A DNA stretch of 64,000 nucleotides from JAAYUD01 sp041907665. Lineage in GTDB: Bacteria; Bacteroidota; Bacteroidia; Bacteroidales; Bacteroidaceae. The DNA lies in the NCBI GenBank assembly GCA_041907665.1, contig JAYRGW010000007.1:33950-97949 (forward strand), in the 5' to 3' direction. Numbering within the stretch: the first letter of the stretch is position 1; each line of letters opens with the position of its first letter. A program made the position numbers and the translations under genes. The notes beneath the pieces are model-generated. The model was not told the DNA's origin, made no database searches, and saw only the letters and a list, made by a program, of their open reading frames with translations. Of this stretch, positions 17,741-26,373 are shown in pieces.

Positions 17741-18900
17741 ACGTCTTGATTGGGCTCTTCTTCATATTCAAACTCAAATTCATCGTCATCACTGTCATTA
17801 TTGTCATCAGTCAATAAATCTTGATCTTCACCCATCACTTTTAATTCTTCGGGCAATTTATCAATATCTTTGGATTGATGCACAATACTATTTTCCAAAC
17901 GATTGGAGTCATCATTTAGCTCTTTCCATAAAATATCTTTCAACTCAGTTATTCCCTGCTCCATCAATGATGAGATGAAAATATGAGGAACACCTTCAGG
18001 TAATGTTGGTTCTATTTCTGCAATGAGCTCTTCATCAAGCATATCGCTTTTGGTTATTGCCAGGACCCGCCCCTTGTCCAACATATCAGGATTGAACTTT
18101 TGGAGCTCGTTGAGTAATACTTTATATTCAGTAGCTATATCGTCAGCATCAGCAGGAACCATAAACAGTAACACTGAGTTGCGTTCTATATGTCTCAAAA
18201 AACGTAGTCCAAGACCTTTTCCATCACTCGCGCCTTCAATAATACCTGGGATATCAGCCATTACAAACGATTTTCCATCGCGATAGGAAACGATTCCCAA
18301 ATTTGGTTCAAGAGTTGTAAAAGGATAATCGGCTATTTTAGGACGAGCAGCCGATACGGTAGACAATAAGGTTGACTTTCCTGCATTTGGAAAGCCTACC
18401 AATCCTACATCTGCAAGTAATTTCAGTTCTAAAATCACTGTCATTTCTTGCATTGGTTCACCTGGCTGCGCAAAGCGTGGAGCTTGCTGGGTTGCAGTCT
18501 TGAAAAAAGAATTTCCCTTACCTCCACGACCTCCTTGGAGTAGCACTATTTCTTGACCGTCTTCAGTAACATCACATAGATATTCACCGGTTTCGGCATT
18601 ATAGGCTACTGTACCACAAGGTACTTCTATTATTTTATCATCGCCGTCGGCACCGGTACTCGTGCTTTTACCGCCCGAGCCTCCATGTCCGGCAAAGATA
18701 TGGCGGTCATATCGTAGATGGATGAGTGTCCAATAGTTTCGGTTGCCACGTAAGATTACATGTCCACCTCTTCCACCATTTCCTCCATCAGGACCACCCA
18801 TCGGAATATATTTCACCCGCCGCATGTGAGTAGATCCCCTACCGCCCTTACCTGAGCGGCAATGGATCTTCACATAATCCACAAAATTTGATTCCGGCAT
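17737..18900 (-). CDS. obg: GTPase Obg/CgtA
   Basis: This 387-residue protein has the glycine-rich Obg fold (about 1-158, beginning FVDYVKIHCRSGKGGRGS) and a G domain with P loop GFPNAGKSTLL. Switch II follows as DIPGIIEG, and the base-recognition motif is ITKSD. A very acidic C-terminal tail (about 365-387) ends the protein. Obg takes part in large ribosomal subunit assembly and stress control. It starts 6 bases after adk. Confidence 0.96.
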   Translation of the reverse strand: MPESNFVDYVKIHCRSGKGGRGSTHMRRVKYIPMGGPDGGNGGRGGHVILRGNRNYWTLIHLRYDRHIFAGHGGSGGKSTSTGADGDDKIIEVPCGTVAYNAETGEYLCDVTEDGQEIVLLQGGRGGKGNSFFKTATQQAPRFAQPGEPMQEMTVILELKLLADVGLVGFPNAGKSTLLSTVSAARPKIADYPFTTLEPNLGIVSYRDGKSFVMADIPGIIEGASDGKGLGLRFLRHIERNSVLLFMVPADADDIATEYKVLLNELQKFNPDMLDKGRVLAITKSDMLDEELIAEIEPTLPEGVPHIFISSLMEQGITELKDILWKELNDDSNRLENSIVHQSKDIDKLPEELKVMGEDQDLLTDDNNDSDDDEFEFEYEEEPNQDV

Positions 18901-18906
18901 AATTAT

Positions 18907-19479
18907 TTATTTTTTAGAATCTATAGCTTCACAAATTGAATCGAATATTGAATCGACTGTTCCAATACCTTTAATATATTGATATGTCCCCTCTTTTTTA
19001 TAGAAATCTACCAACGGGGCCGTCTGAGTGTGATATACAACCAAACGTTTTTTTATAGTCTCTTCGTTATCGTCTGCGCGACCACTTTCTTTGCCTCTTA
19101 ATATAAGCCGTTTCATTAACTCTTCTTCTGGAACTTCAAGATCAAGCATAACTGTAATATCCTGATCGCGTTCTTTCAACATTGTCTGTAGAGCTTCTGC
19201 TTGAGGTATAGTGCGTGGAAAACCATCGAAAATAACACCTTTACTATCTTTGAAACTGTCGAGCACACTCGCCAATATCTTAATCATTAACTCATCAGGA
19301 ATCAGCTGACCTTCATCTATATAACTTTTAGCCAATTTACCGAGTTCTGTTCCACCTTTAATTTCGCCCCGGAGGACATCGCCCGTCGAAATGTGATTAA
19401 TTCCGTATTTTGCAACGATACGTTCGCTTTGTGTTCCCTTTCCTGAACCGGGAGCACCAAAAATTACAATATTCAACAT
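18907..19479 (-). CDS. adk: adenylate kinase
   Basis: This 190-residue short-form enzyme has P loop GAPGSGKGTQS, the AMP-site STGDVLR and FDGFPRT. The LID has no zinc cysteines. It equilibrates ATP + AMP with 2 ADP. It follows hpt by 28 bases in the purine-salvage/obg operon. Confidence 0.96.
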   Translation of the reverse strand: MLNIVIFGAPGSGKGTQSERIVAKYGINHISTGDVLRGEIKGGTELGKLAKSYIDEGQLIPDELMIKILASVLDSFKDSKGVIFDGFPRTIPQAEALQTMLKERDQDITVMLDLEVPEEELMKRLILRGKESGRADDNEETIKKRLVVYHTQTAPLVDFYKKEGTYQYIKGIGTVDSIFDSICEAIDSKK

Positions 19480-19507
19480 TTTATTTTATATAATAAGATT
19501 TAAATAA

Positions 19508-20044
19508 CTACTCAACTACAGTATAAATATCAGGCAAATTTCTTCCTAGCCCGTCATAATCGAGGCCATAACCTACTATAAAGTCATTTGGGATAGATAA
19601 AACTTTATATTCTATATCTAGTTTTACTTTCAACTTCTGCTCCTTTACCAATAACGCTGCTATATGGATCTCTTTGGGGTTACGAGTGCCCAGTGTTTCG
19701 ATTAGTCTTTCCATTGTAAGCCCGGTATCTACTATATCTTCTATAATAACGACGGTGCGGCCTGTTATATCTTCATTCAAACCGATAACCTCTTTTACAG
19801 TTCCTGTTGAAGTAATACCTTGATAGGAAGCCAATTTGACGAACGATATTTCACATGGAATCGTAATACGTTTGAATAGATCTGCCGCGAATATAAATGC
19901 ACCGTTTAACACACCGATAAATAGTGGATTCTTGTCTGCCAAATCTTTATTGATACGTTCTGCAACTTCTGTTACACCTTTTAGGATTTCACTTTCGGGA
20001 ATAGAAAGCGTAAATTTTTTGTCTTTTACTTGAACAATTTTCAT
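19508..20044 (-). CDS. hpt: hypoxanthine phosphoribosyltransferase
   Basis: This 178-residue type I phosphoribosyltransferase has the PRPP-binding loop VVIIEDIVDTGLTM (about 97-110) and the flexible-loop SYQG. The base-site region DFIVGYGLDYD near the C terminus is also present. It salvages hypoxanthine (and often guanine) to IMP/GMP. It is the promoter-proximal gene of hpt-adk-obg-pgeF-B3/B4. Confidence 0.93.
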   Translation of the reverse strand: MKIVQVKDKKFTLSIPESEILKGVTEVAERINKDLADKNPLFIGVLNGAFIFAADLFKRITIPCEISFVKLASYQGITSTGTVKEVIGLNEDITGRTVVIIEDIVDTGLTMERLIETLGTRNPKEIHIAALLVKEQKLKVKLDIEYKVLSIPNDFIVGYGLDYDGLGRNLPDIYTVVE

Positions 20045-20067
20045 ACTTTTAATGCAAATTATTTGGG

Positions 20068-20158
20068 CAAAAGTACTATTTTTCTAGCACATTCGCCCAT
20101 TGTATTTGTTTTTTTAATTTAAATATTAAATATTCTACGATAAAAGTGCTTACCTTTG
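20068..20158. promoter_or_regulatory. divergent -7 elements for hpt (minus) and the OmpA lipoprotein gene (plus)
   Basis: Minus strand TACTTTTG at 20068-20075 precedes hpt by about 24 bases. Plus strand TACCTTTG at 20151-20158 precedes the lipoprotein start at 20188. Both match TAnnTTTG. Neither has a convincing -33 box. Confidence 0.5.
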
Positions 20159-20187
20159 TAGCGGAAACAATTACATATTTTATTGTT

Positions 20188-20874
20188 ATGAAAAAAGTAA
20201 AACTATTATCAATTTTATTGAGTGCATTATTAGTTGTCAGTAGTTGCGGTACAACCAGTAATACTGGCAAAGGTGCAGGTATTGGAGCTGCAGCAGGTGC
20301 AGGCCTGGGTGCTATTATCGGTGCTATTGCCGGTCATGGTAAGGGTGCCGTAATTGGTGCTGCAATCGGAACAGCAGTAGGAGCTGGGACAGGTGCTGTG
20401 ATAGGTAAAAAAATGGATAAAAAGGCAGCAGAAGCTGCAAAGATAAAGAATGCTCAGGTAGAAACTGTAACAGACAAAAATGGTTTGGAAGCTGTTAAGG
20501 TTACATTTGATTCGGGTATTCTTTTTGCTTTCAACAAGTCTGATCTGAATGCTGCTTCTCAAAATTCATTAACTCAGTTTGCTAAATTGCTCACCCAAGA
20601 CCAAGATGTCGATATTGATATATATGGATATACCGACAAAGTGGGGACCGAAGAGGCTAATTTGAAAGTTTCTACAGACCGTGCTAATTCTGTTCGCAAT
20701 TATTTGTCTATGAAAGGAGTTGCTCCATCTCAGTTTAAGAGTATTCAAGGATTGGGTTACAGCCAATATGATGAGACAAAAACTGCTGCTCAGAATAGAA
20801 AAGTAGAGATTTATATGTACGCCAACCAAAACATGATTAATAAGGCCAACAAAGAGGCGGCTAGCAATAATTAA
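20188..20874 (+). CDS. OmpA-family outer-membrane lipoprotein with glycine zipper
   Basis: This 228-residue protein has a lipoprotein signal with lipobox VVSSC (Cys about 20). A Gly/Ala zipper spans about 28-75 with repeated GAAAGAGLGA-like segments. A peptidoglycan-binding OmpA C-terminal domain follows (about 105-215; FNKSDLN, YGYTDKVG, DRANSVRNYL, NRKVEIYM). It probably anchors the outer membrane to the cell wall. I place the start at 20188 (MKKVKLLSI): the longer frame from 20146 begins upstream of the -7 box. Confidence 0.9.
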   Translation: MKKVKLLSILLSALLVVSSCGTTSNTGKGAGIGAAAGAGLGAIIGAIAGHGKGAVIGAAIGTAVGAGTGAVIGKKMDKKAAEAAKIKNAQVETVTDKNGLEAVKVTFDSGILFAFNKSDLNAASQNSLTQFAKLLTQDQDVDIDIYGYTDKVGTEEANLKVSTDRANSVRNYLSMKGVAPSQFKSIQGLGYSQYDETKTAAQNRKVEIYMYANQNMINKANKEAASNN

Positions 20875-20900
20875 GTATTAAAATTTATAGAAGTATCACT

Positions 20901-21650
20901 GTGACAGGGAAAATAATTTTTAGAATCATACGCGATTTACTAATCTTCTTTTTCATCTCGACTTTTGCAGCAGTAATATGGTATCGCTTTTTTCCGGTAC
21001 ATATCACTCCATTAATGGTCGAGAGATACTTCGAACAACTACATTCAGACGAGCCTGTTCGGTGGAAACACCAATGGGTCTCGTTTGATAAAATTTCTCC
21101 TCACATGCCTATGGCTGTGATTGCTTCCGAAGACAACAGATTTCCCTATCATCACGGTTTCGATGTCGTTGAAATTCAAAGGGCTGTCGAAGAGAAAATG
21201 GATGGCGGACGTAGTCGAGGGGCAAGTACAATCAGCCAACAAACTGCAAAAAATGTATTTTTGTGGCCTGCATCCAATTGGATTCGCAAGGGCTTTGAAG
21301 CTTATTTTACGTTTTTGATAGAGACATTCTGGTCAAAACAACGTATTATGGAAGTTTATCTTAATTCGATAGAAATGGGAAGAGGCCTTTATGGAGTTCA
21401 AGCAACTGCCAAATATAATTTTGGAACAACTGCATCCAAATTGACAACTGGGCAATGTGCTTTGATTGCAGCAACTTTGCCTAACCCACTCATCTTTGAT
21501 TCAGCTCATCCCTCTCCTTATATGTTACGTCGTAAGACGAAGATTATGCACATTATGAAGTTGTTACCTAAATTTCCACCTGTAGAAAAAGGAGCTTCAA
21601 CAACAATCTCCTCAGGTAAACATCATCATCGACATCATCATTATGAATAA
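20901..21650 (+). CDS. mtgA: monofunctional biosynthetic peptidoglycan transglycosylase
   Basis: This 249-residue GT51 enzyme has one N-terminal membrane anchor (about 9-30). The catalytic glutamate is Glu77 in ASEDNRFPYHHGFD. The motifs GASTISQQTAKN and QRIMEVYLNSIEMG are intact. It polymerises lipid II into glycan strands in the periplasm. Translation starts with GTG at 20901, 26 bases after the lipoprotein gene, so the two are probably co-transcribed. The last residues form a His-rich tail (HHHRHHHYE), discussed among the findings. Confidence 0.93.
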   Translation: MTGKIIFRIIRDLLIFFFISTFAAVIWYRFFPVHITPLMVERYFEQLHSDEPVRWKHQWVSFDKISPHMPMAVIASEDNRFPYHHGFDVVEIQRAVEEKMDGGRSRGASTISQQTAKNVFLWPASNWIRKGFEAYFTFLIETFWSKQRIMEVYLNSIEMGRGLYGVQATAKYNFGTTASKLTTGQCALIAATLPNPLIFDSAHPSPYMLRRKTKIMHIMKLLPKFPPVEKGASTTISSGKHHHRHHHYE

Positions 21651-21779
21651 ACATTAATATCTCTCCATTCGAATAGAGATATAACGATGTGTAAATATTA
21701 TATTGCTAATGGCGATATGGATATGTCAACCATTTCAGCATGAAATATCTGTAATTAACTGATATACAGATAGAAATTC

Positions 21780-21862
21780 ATAAGGGAGAAAATATATTTT
21801 CATAACTATGAATTTTTATTTTCATAAGGACAAACTTTTATGTTCGTCCTTATCATTTTTTT
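21780..21862. repeat. dispersed intergenic repeat, copy 2
   Basis: It starts ATAAGGGAGAAAA, like copy 1 at 9097, and contains opposed CATAAGGAC and GTCCTTAT motifs. It is more diverged than the other copies. Confidence 0.5.
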
Positions 21863-22353
21863 TACGAATGGTGATAATACTTTAAGGTGTATAAGAAGTA
21901 TCTCTTTTGTTTAATATATTTGCAAAAACTTTATCGCTATTTATAGTCTTTGTCACTTCAGTATGACACCATTATGCATTGTCTTACAGAAAGTTAATAA
22001 TACACCGTATACAACGCCAGCGAAAAGAAGCCTCAAAATCTCACCAAGAGTATGTTGTAGGAACGCTATTTCCGGTAGGGGTCTATTTAGACTCGATCTA
22101 AACGATAGCCGACAGATAGCTGTAAAGGCTGTTTGTGCATAAATGAGTATGCCTTACTTTTTTGATAAGCATCTCCTTTTGAGAAAAGTTAGTAGACAAA
22201 TAAATGCAATAATATATCAGAAATATTTTTTCACATTTATCTTTGTCAATATCAATATTAATATCTTTTCAAAGACTCCGCATACTTTCTCGAACATCAT
22301 TGCTAAGTTCGACACTTTGCGCATAAGCCGTAATGATTGACCGTTATATAATG

Positions 22354-22440
22354 GCCGTAAATTTGTCGTATGTTAGTTTTTTCGGTGACGTCCATACGTT
22401 TTCAAAAAAACTTAAGGACGTTATCATTTCTAGAGACATA
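22354..22440. repeat. dispersed intergenic repeat, copy 3
   Basis: The stretch from GTCGTATGTTAG to GGTGACGTCC matches the copy at 59111 at about 25 of 29 positions. AAGGACGTTATCATTT follows, related to the AAGGACG motifs of copies 1 and 2. Confidence 0.6.
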
Positions 22441-22555
22441 TGTGGTTTTGGAAATATAATGAGATAAACAAAATGCATTTTCTTACATTGAATCAGCACT
22501 TCTTGATATAACAATCAATCCGTTTCAGGACATTACTGATAACAATGTAACAAAT

Positions 22556-22981
22556 CTATTTGCTATTGTCTTCTTCATCATCAAAATCAAATTCTTCATC
22601 GATATACTCTGGGGCAGTGAACTCATCCAGCTCGCGGCGTTCTTTTTTCGTTGGTCTACCTGTTCCTCTCGATCTACCTACAAATCCGCTGATTTTGCTC
22701 ATTTCCAAAAGTTCGTATTGTTCGCGAGAGGTAACATTTTCCATCACTTCGGGAACAAGCTTTGCTCCTACTCGATTTTCTATTGCTTGTAATACTTTAA
22801 AAGAATATATAATAGGAGTCTTGCGCACATTTACAATATCGCCTGGCTTTACAGTATGCGACGCTTTAACTGTCGAATCTCCAATTTTTACCCTGCCTAT
22901 TTTGCAAGCATTAGCAGCAATTGTTCTTGTCTTGAAAATACGTGCCGCCCATAGCCATTTATCTATGCGAGCTTCTTTCAT
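22556..22981 (-). CDS. S4-domain RNA-binding protein, Hsp15-like
   Basis: This 141-residue protein has an S4 domain at 1-65 (ARIDKWLWAARIFKTRTIA, VKPGDIVNV), as in Hsp15/HslR. Hsp15 rescues stalled 50S subunits carrying peptidyl-tRNA in E. coli. The C-terminal third is very acidic (about 120-141). Its start overlaps the pth stop by four bases. That pairing with peptidyl-tRNA hydrolase supports a role in ribosome rescue. Confidence 0.88.
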   Translation of the reverse strand: MKEARIDKWLWAARIFKTRTIAANACKIGRVKIGDSTVKASHTVKPGDIVNVRKTPIIYSFKVLQAIENRVGAKLVPEVMENVTSREQYELLEMSKISGFVGRSRGTGRPTKKERRELDEFTAPEYIDEEFDFDDEEDNSK

Positions 22982-23550
22982 AACTTTTTATGATTGAATT
23001 GATTCATGGTAACTGCGAGTCCCGATAAACAAAAGCTTTTGATAATCTCTCCGCATGTATACTCCAATTCTGGCATTTTTTGCATACTTTCGTCGTCGAA
23101 CTTACTCAGTACAAAGTCTATCTGACGGCCTTTTGTAAAATCATGTCCCGTTCCAAAACGAAGTCGGGCATATTGTTCGCTTCCAAGATTTTCGGCTATG
23201 TTTTTTAATCCATTATGGCCTCCCGCACTCCCTTTACCTCTCAACCGAAGTGAGCCAAATGGTAGAGCAAAATCATCTACAATAACCAATAGGTGTTCTA
23301 TCGGAATGTTTTCTTTATTCATCCAATACCGCACAGCCATACCACTTAAGTTCATAAAGGTAGATGGCTTAAGCAAAAATATCTGCCTGCCTTTTAAAGA
23401 AGTTTTAGCAATAGAGCCGTATCGTTTATCTTCGAATGGCACTACATTAAGGCGAGCAAATTCGTCGAGTACCATAAAGCCTGCATTATGGTGAGTATTT
23501 TCATATTCGGAGCCGATATTGCCAAGACCTGCTATTAAGAACTTTTCCAT
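22978..23550 (-). CDS. pth: peptidyl-tRNA hydrolase
   Basis: This 190-residue enzyme has the catalytic His in NTHHNAGFMVLD. Substrate-site features include FMNLSGMAV, VDDFALPFG and GSAGGHNGLK. It cleaves peptidyl-tRNA released from stalled ribosomes. It is downstream of rplY, separated by a strong hairpin, and translationally coupled to the S4-domain gene. Confidence 0.95.
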   Translation of the reverse strand: MEKFLIAGLGNIGSEYENTHHNAGFMVLDEFARLNVVPFEDKRYGSIAKTSLKGRQIFLLKPSTFMNLSGMAVRYWMNKENIPIEHLLVIVDDFALPFGSLRLRGKGSAGGHNGLKNIAENLGSEQYARLRFGTGHDFTKGRQIDFVLSKFDDESMQKMPELEYTCGEIIKSFCLSGLAVTMNQFNHKKL

Positions 23551-23570
23551 AATTTGAAGTAAAAAAGTAA

Positions 23571-23628
23571 AAAACGCAGATTATTGCTCCATAGAACGTT
23601 TATGCGCTCCAGCAATAATCTGCGTTTT
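23571..23628 (-). terminator. intrinsic terminator after rplY
   Basis: AAAACGCAGATTATTGCT (23571-23588) pairs perfectly over 18 bp with 23611-23628. On the minus strand it is followed by TTTTTTACTTTTTT. It lies between rplY and pth, so pth may rely on partial read-through or its own promoter. Confidence 0.85.
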
Positions 23629-23656
23629 ATATTATTATGTTAGATTACTGTTTCTA

Positions 23657-24268
23657 CTACTCAGCAGCAGGAGCTTCAGCTTCTTCTGTTGTAGCTGTAG
23701 TATCAACAGAGTTACGAGTTGCTTTAATAGAGCATACGACAGCATCTTTCGGGTTGATCAGTTCCAAACCTTCGAATGACAAATCGCCAACTTTGATTGC
23801 TTTTCCTAAGCCCATCTTAGAAACATCGATAGCCAACTTTTCTGGAATAACAGTGTATTGGGCACGAACTTTAAGACGACGCATCTGATGTTGCATCTTA
23901 CCACCGGCTTGAACACCTGGAGCTAAACCTACGAGTTCGATAGGTACATTCATTACGATAGGTTTAGACTCATCGATTTCATAAAAGTCTACGTGAAGAA
24001 TTGTGTCTTTTACAGGGTGGAATTGAATATCTTTCAAAACAGCGTTTTTCTTCTCGCCATCGATAATCAAGTCGATAACATAAATATGAGGTGTATAAAC
24101 GATTTTATTCAAATCTTTCTCTACAATAGAGAAGATGTAATTCTTTTCACCACCATACATTACACAAGGTACTTCACCATTCTTACGAATAGCTTTCAAT
24201 GCTCTTGACTGTTCAGAAGAGCGCGCTGCAATTGTTCTTGCAGTTCCTTTTAATTCAATAGATTTCAT
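23657..24268 (-). CDS. rplY: 50S ribosomal protein L25 (Ctc/TL5 form)
   Basis: This 203-residue protein has an L25 5S-rRNA-binding domain at 1-95 (LKAIRKNGEVPCVMYGG, HVDFYEI). A C-terminal TL5 beta domain (about 96-185) and an Ala/Glu-rich tail follow. The long form is usual in this phylum. It is preceded by a well-formed promoter (24365-24395) and followed by a strong terminator. Confidence 0.95.
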   Translation of the reverse strand: MKSIELKGTARTIAARSSEQSRALKAIRKNGEVPCVMYGGEKNYIFSIVEKDLNKIVYTPHIYVIDLIIDGEKKNAVLKDIQFHPVKDTILHVDFYEIDESKPIVMNVPIELVGLAPGVQAGGKMQHQMRRLKVRAQYTVIPEKLAIDVSKMGLGKAIKVGDLSFEGLELINPKDAVVCSIKATRNSVDTTATTEEAEAPAAE

Positions 24269-24364
24269 TTAAATAAAATTTGTGTTACTCTAAATTAAGT
24301 AAGTTATTGCCTAATTCACCATTACACTAGCAAACTGAATTGCCTCATGCCGTAAAAAAGCATG

Positions 24365-24395
24365 CAAAATTATACTTTTTATTTGATATAGCAAA
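24365..24395 (-). promoter_or_regulatory. promoter of rplY
   Basis: The minus strand shows TTTG (24392-24395), 19 bases, then TAATTTTG (24365-24372). This is an exact match to the Bacteroidetes housekeeping promoter TTTG-N19-TAnnTTTG, about 97 bases before the start codon. Confidence 0.75.
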
Positions 24396-24404
24396 GGATA
24401 TTCA

Positions 24405-24848
24405 TTAAAAATCGATATCCAACTTTATCTCTCCACCCAAATTGTTTACTTCGGAATCGTTTTTCGGACCTTCTTCAATATTTTCGGTCTCCTCACTCTG
24501 CACGCTCTCTGTTACTTTGTCCGTATCACTCAATTTGTTTTCATTATTATAATAGTGCATTTCTTGATTATCATTGATATAACCAATTGCTTGATTGAGT
24601 CCCGTAATGAACTTCTCAAAATCTTCCTGATAAAGAAATATCTTGTGTTTTTCAAAATTCACTTGCGAATTGTCTCCATCGCCCATCACAATCTTTTTGC
24701 TCTCTGTTATCGTGAGAAACATTTCTTCTTTTCTGTTCTTCTTCACGTCCAGGTAATAAATTCTTTTACCGGCTTTAACAGACTTAGAGAAAACGATTTC
24801 TTTATCCATCATCTCGGCCGTTGCTGCTTTCTTCTTAAAATCTTCCAT
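24405..24848 (-). CDS. PUR-domain nucleic-acid-binding protein (DUF3276 family)
   Basis: This protein of about 147 residues has one PUR-alpha-like repeat at about 15-95 (VKAGKRIYYLDVKKNRKEEMFLTI; HKIFLYQEDFEKFITGLNQAI). An acidic, disordered C-terminal tail follows. The family includes Borrelia BpuR, which binds DNA and RNA, and is near-universal in Bacteroidetes. Its targets are not known here. ATG 24848 (MEDFKKKAATAEM) is preferred over 24854 (MFMEDF), but both are possible. It is divergent from nusB. Confidence 0.82.
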   Translation of the reverse strand: MEDFKKKAATAEMMDKEIVFSKSVKAGKRIYYLDVKKNRKEEMFLTITESKKIVMGDGDNSQVNFEKHKIFLYQEDFEKFITGLNQAIGYINDNQEMHYYNNENKLSDTDKVTESVQSEETENIEEGPKNDSEVNNLGGEIKLDIDF

Positions 24849-24974
24849 AAACAATTGTTTTAATTCATTAAAACTTCAATTCTTCGAAATCGACCCCAAA
24901 TTTGGATATTTTTTTTAAGCTGTCAAAAGAAAAAGGCAAGAGATTAATATTTTTGCATTAAAAAATGTGATTTA

Positions 24975-25006
24975 GTTGTATAGATAATCTAAAAAGCCTA
25001 CTTTTG
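24975..25006 (+). promoter_or_regulatory. promoter of the nusB operon
   Basis: GTTG (24975-24978), 20 bases, then TACTTTTG (24999-25006) lie 24 bases before the nusB start at 25031. This placement also rules out the longer frame starting at 25004. Confidence 0.65.
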
Positions 25007-25030
25007 TACTCCAAATACTATTTATCAATT

Positions 25031-25960
25031 ATGATTAACAGAGTTCTTATACGTTTAAAAATTATTCAACTGATCTACGCTTTTTATCAGAATGGGAATA
25101 AAAACATTGATGCAGCCGAGAAAGAATTATTATTCAGCCTTTCAAAAGCGTACGATTTATACAACTATTTATTGGCCTTGATGGTAGCAATAAAAGATTA
25201 TGCACAGAGGCGCATAGAAGTTGGAAAAAACAAACGTATTCAAACTGAAGAGGATAAAAATCCAAACACCCGATTTGTAGATAACATGTTTATTGCGCAA
25301 TTGGAGACAAACAAACAACTCAATGAGTTTATAACCAACCAAAAGCGCAATTGGATTGATGATGACGAAGCTTTTGTTAAAGAAATATATGATCAAATCA
25401 TTGAGTCGAATTTATATAAACTGTATATGGTAGAAGAAAATCCGACTTACGAAACGGACCGTGAATTTTGGCGTAAGCTTTACAAGACATTCATATATAA
25501 CAATGATAGTTTGGATCAATTACTAGAAGAACAGAGTCTGTATTGGAATGACGATAAAGAGATTGTTGATACTTTTGTTATGAAGACAATTAAGCGTTTT
25601 GATCTCAAAAATGGTACCGATCAGGAACTTCTACCGGAATACAAAGACGAAGAAGATTTGGAATTTGCCCGCCGTTTGTTCCGTAGCTCTATAATGAATG
25701 CCGACGAATATCGTCATTTGATAAACGAAAGTATCAAAAATTGGGACATCAAGCGTGTGGCTTTCATGGATATGATGATCATGCAATGTGCTATAGCCGA
25801 ATTAATGAACTTCCCCAATATTCCAATTAATGTAACGATGAACGAATATTTGGAGATTGCCAAATTTTACAGTACTCCGAAAAGTACAGGCTTTATTAAT
25901 GGTACATTGGATGCTATCATTAAACGATTGCAGAAACAAAGTATGCTTGCTAAAAAATAG
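25031..25960 (+). CDS. nusB: transcription antitermination factor NusB (long Bacteroidetes form)
   Basis: This 309-residue protein ends in the NusB helical fold. LFRSSIMNADEYRHLINESIKNWDIKRVAFMDM...NVTMNEYLEIAKFYSTPKSTGFINGTLD is its C-terminal signature. The N-terminal half is longer than in E. coli (139 residues), as is normal in this phylum. With NusE/S10 it binds boxA RNA in rRNA antitermination. The start is MINRVLIRLKIIQ at 25031. It heads nusB-yajC-ybbR-coaE. Confidence 0.9.
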   Translation: MINRVLIRLKIIQLIYAFYQNGNKNIDAAEKELLFSLSKAYDLYNYLLALMVAIKDYAQRRIEVGKNKRIQTEEDKNPNTRFVDNMFIAQLETNKQLNEFITNQKRNWIDDDEAFVKEIYDQIIESNLYKLYMVEENPTYETDREFWRKLYKTFIYNNDSLDQLLEEQSLYWNDDKEIVDTFVMKTIKRFDLKNGTDQELLPEYKDEEDLEFARRLFRSSIMNADEYRHLINESIKNWDIKRVAFMDMMIMQCAIAELMNFPNIPINVTMNEYLEIAKFYSTPKSTGFINGTLDAIIKRLQKQSMLAKK

Positions 25961-26021
25961 TTTGAAACTTGATGACTAGATAATTTAAAAAGATAATATA
26001 ACCAATTAAAAATAGCTACTT

Positions 26022-26345
26022 ATGAATTTAATGACAGTATTTCTTCAAGCTGCTGCCCAAGGTGGTGGTGCATCGATGATGTGGATCATGATGATTGCCA
26101 TCTTCGTTATTATGTATTTCTTTATGATTCGCCCACAAAGCAAAAAGCAAAAGGAAATCAATAACTTTCGTAAAACAATAAAAGTAGGTCAGAAAGTTAT
26201 TACAGCCGGTGGCATACATGGTGAAATCAAAGAGATCAATGATAGTTACGTAATGCTCGAAATTGCTAATGGCGTAAAAATAAAAGTAGAGAAAAGTTCT
26301 GTTTTTGCAGATCCTGCCGATGCAAGTGCCAGCATGACCAAATAA
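26022..26345 (+). CDS. yajC: preprotein translocase subunit YajC
   Basis: This 107-residue protein has one membrane helix (about 18-38, WIMMIAIFVIMYFFMIRP). The typical soluble part starts QSKKQKEINNFRKTIKVGQKVITAGGI. It associates with SecDF at the Sec translocon. It is second in the nusB operon. Confidence 0.93.
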   Translation: MNLMTVFLQAAAQGGGASMMWIMMIAIFVIMYFFMIRPQSKKQKEINNFRKTIKVGQKVITAGGIHGEIKEINDSYVMLEIANGVKIKVEKSSVFADPADASASMTK

Positions 26346-26373
26346 TCTTTCTTTTAAAGGATAATATAGGTCA

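Larger units (their letters stand above)
21651..22555. other. 905-base non-coding region between mtgA and the S4-domain gene
   Basis: No convincing gene is present; a 65-codon frame at 22143-22340 has no recognisable features. The gap holds two dispersed repeat copies (21780-21862 and 22354-22440). A TATATTTG -7-like box lies at 21915-21922. A stretch with nested inverted repeats spans about 22040-22140 (see findings). Confidence 0.7.

Noticed and set aside
22143..22340. 65-codon plus-strand open frame after mtgA
   Set aside because: Low-complexity hydrophobic composition, no upstream signal and no recognisable motif; it looks like chance in AT-rich DNA.
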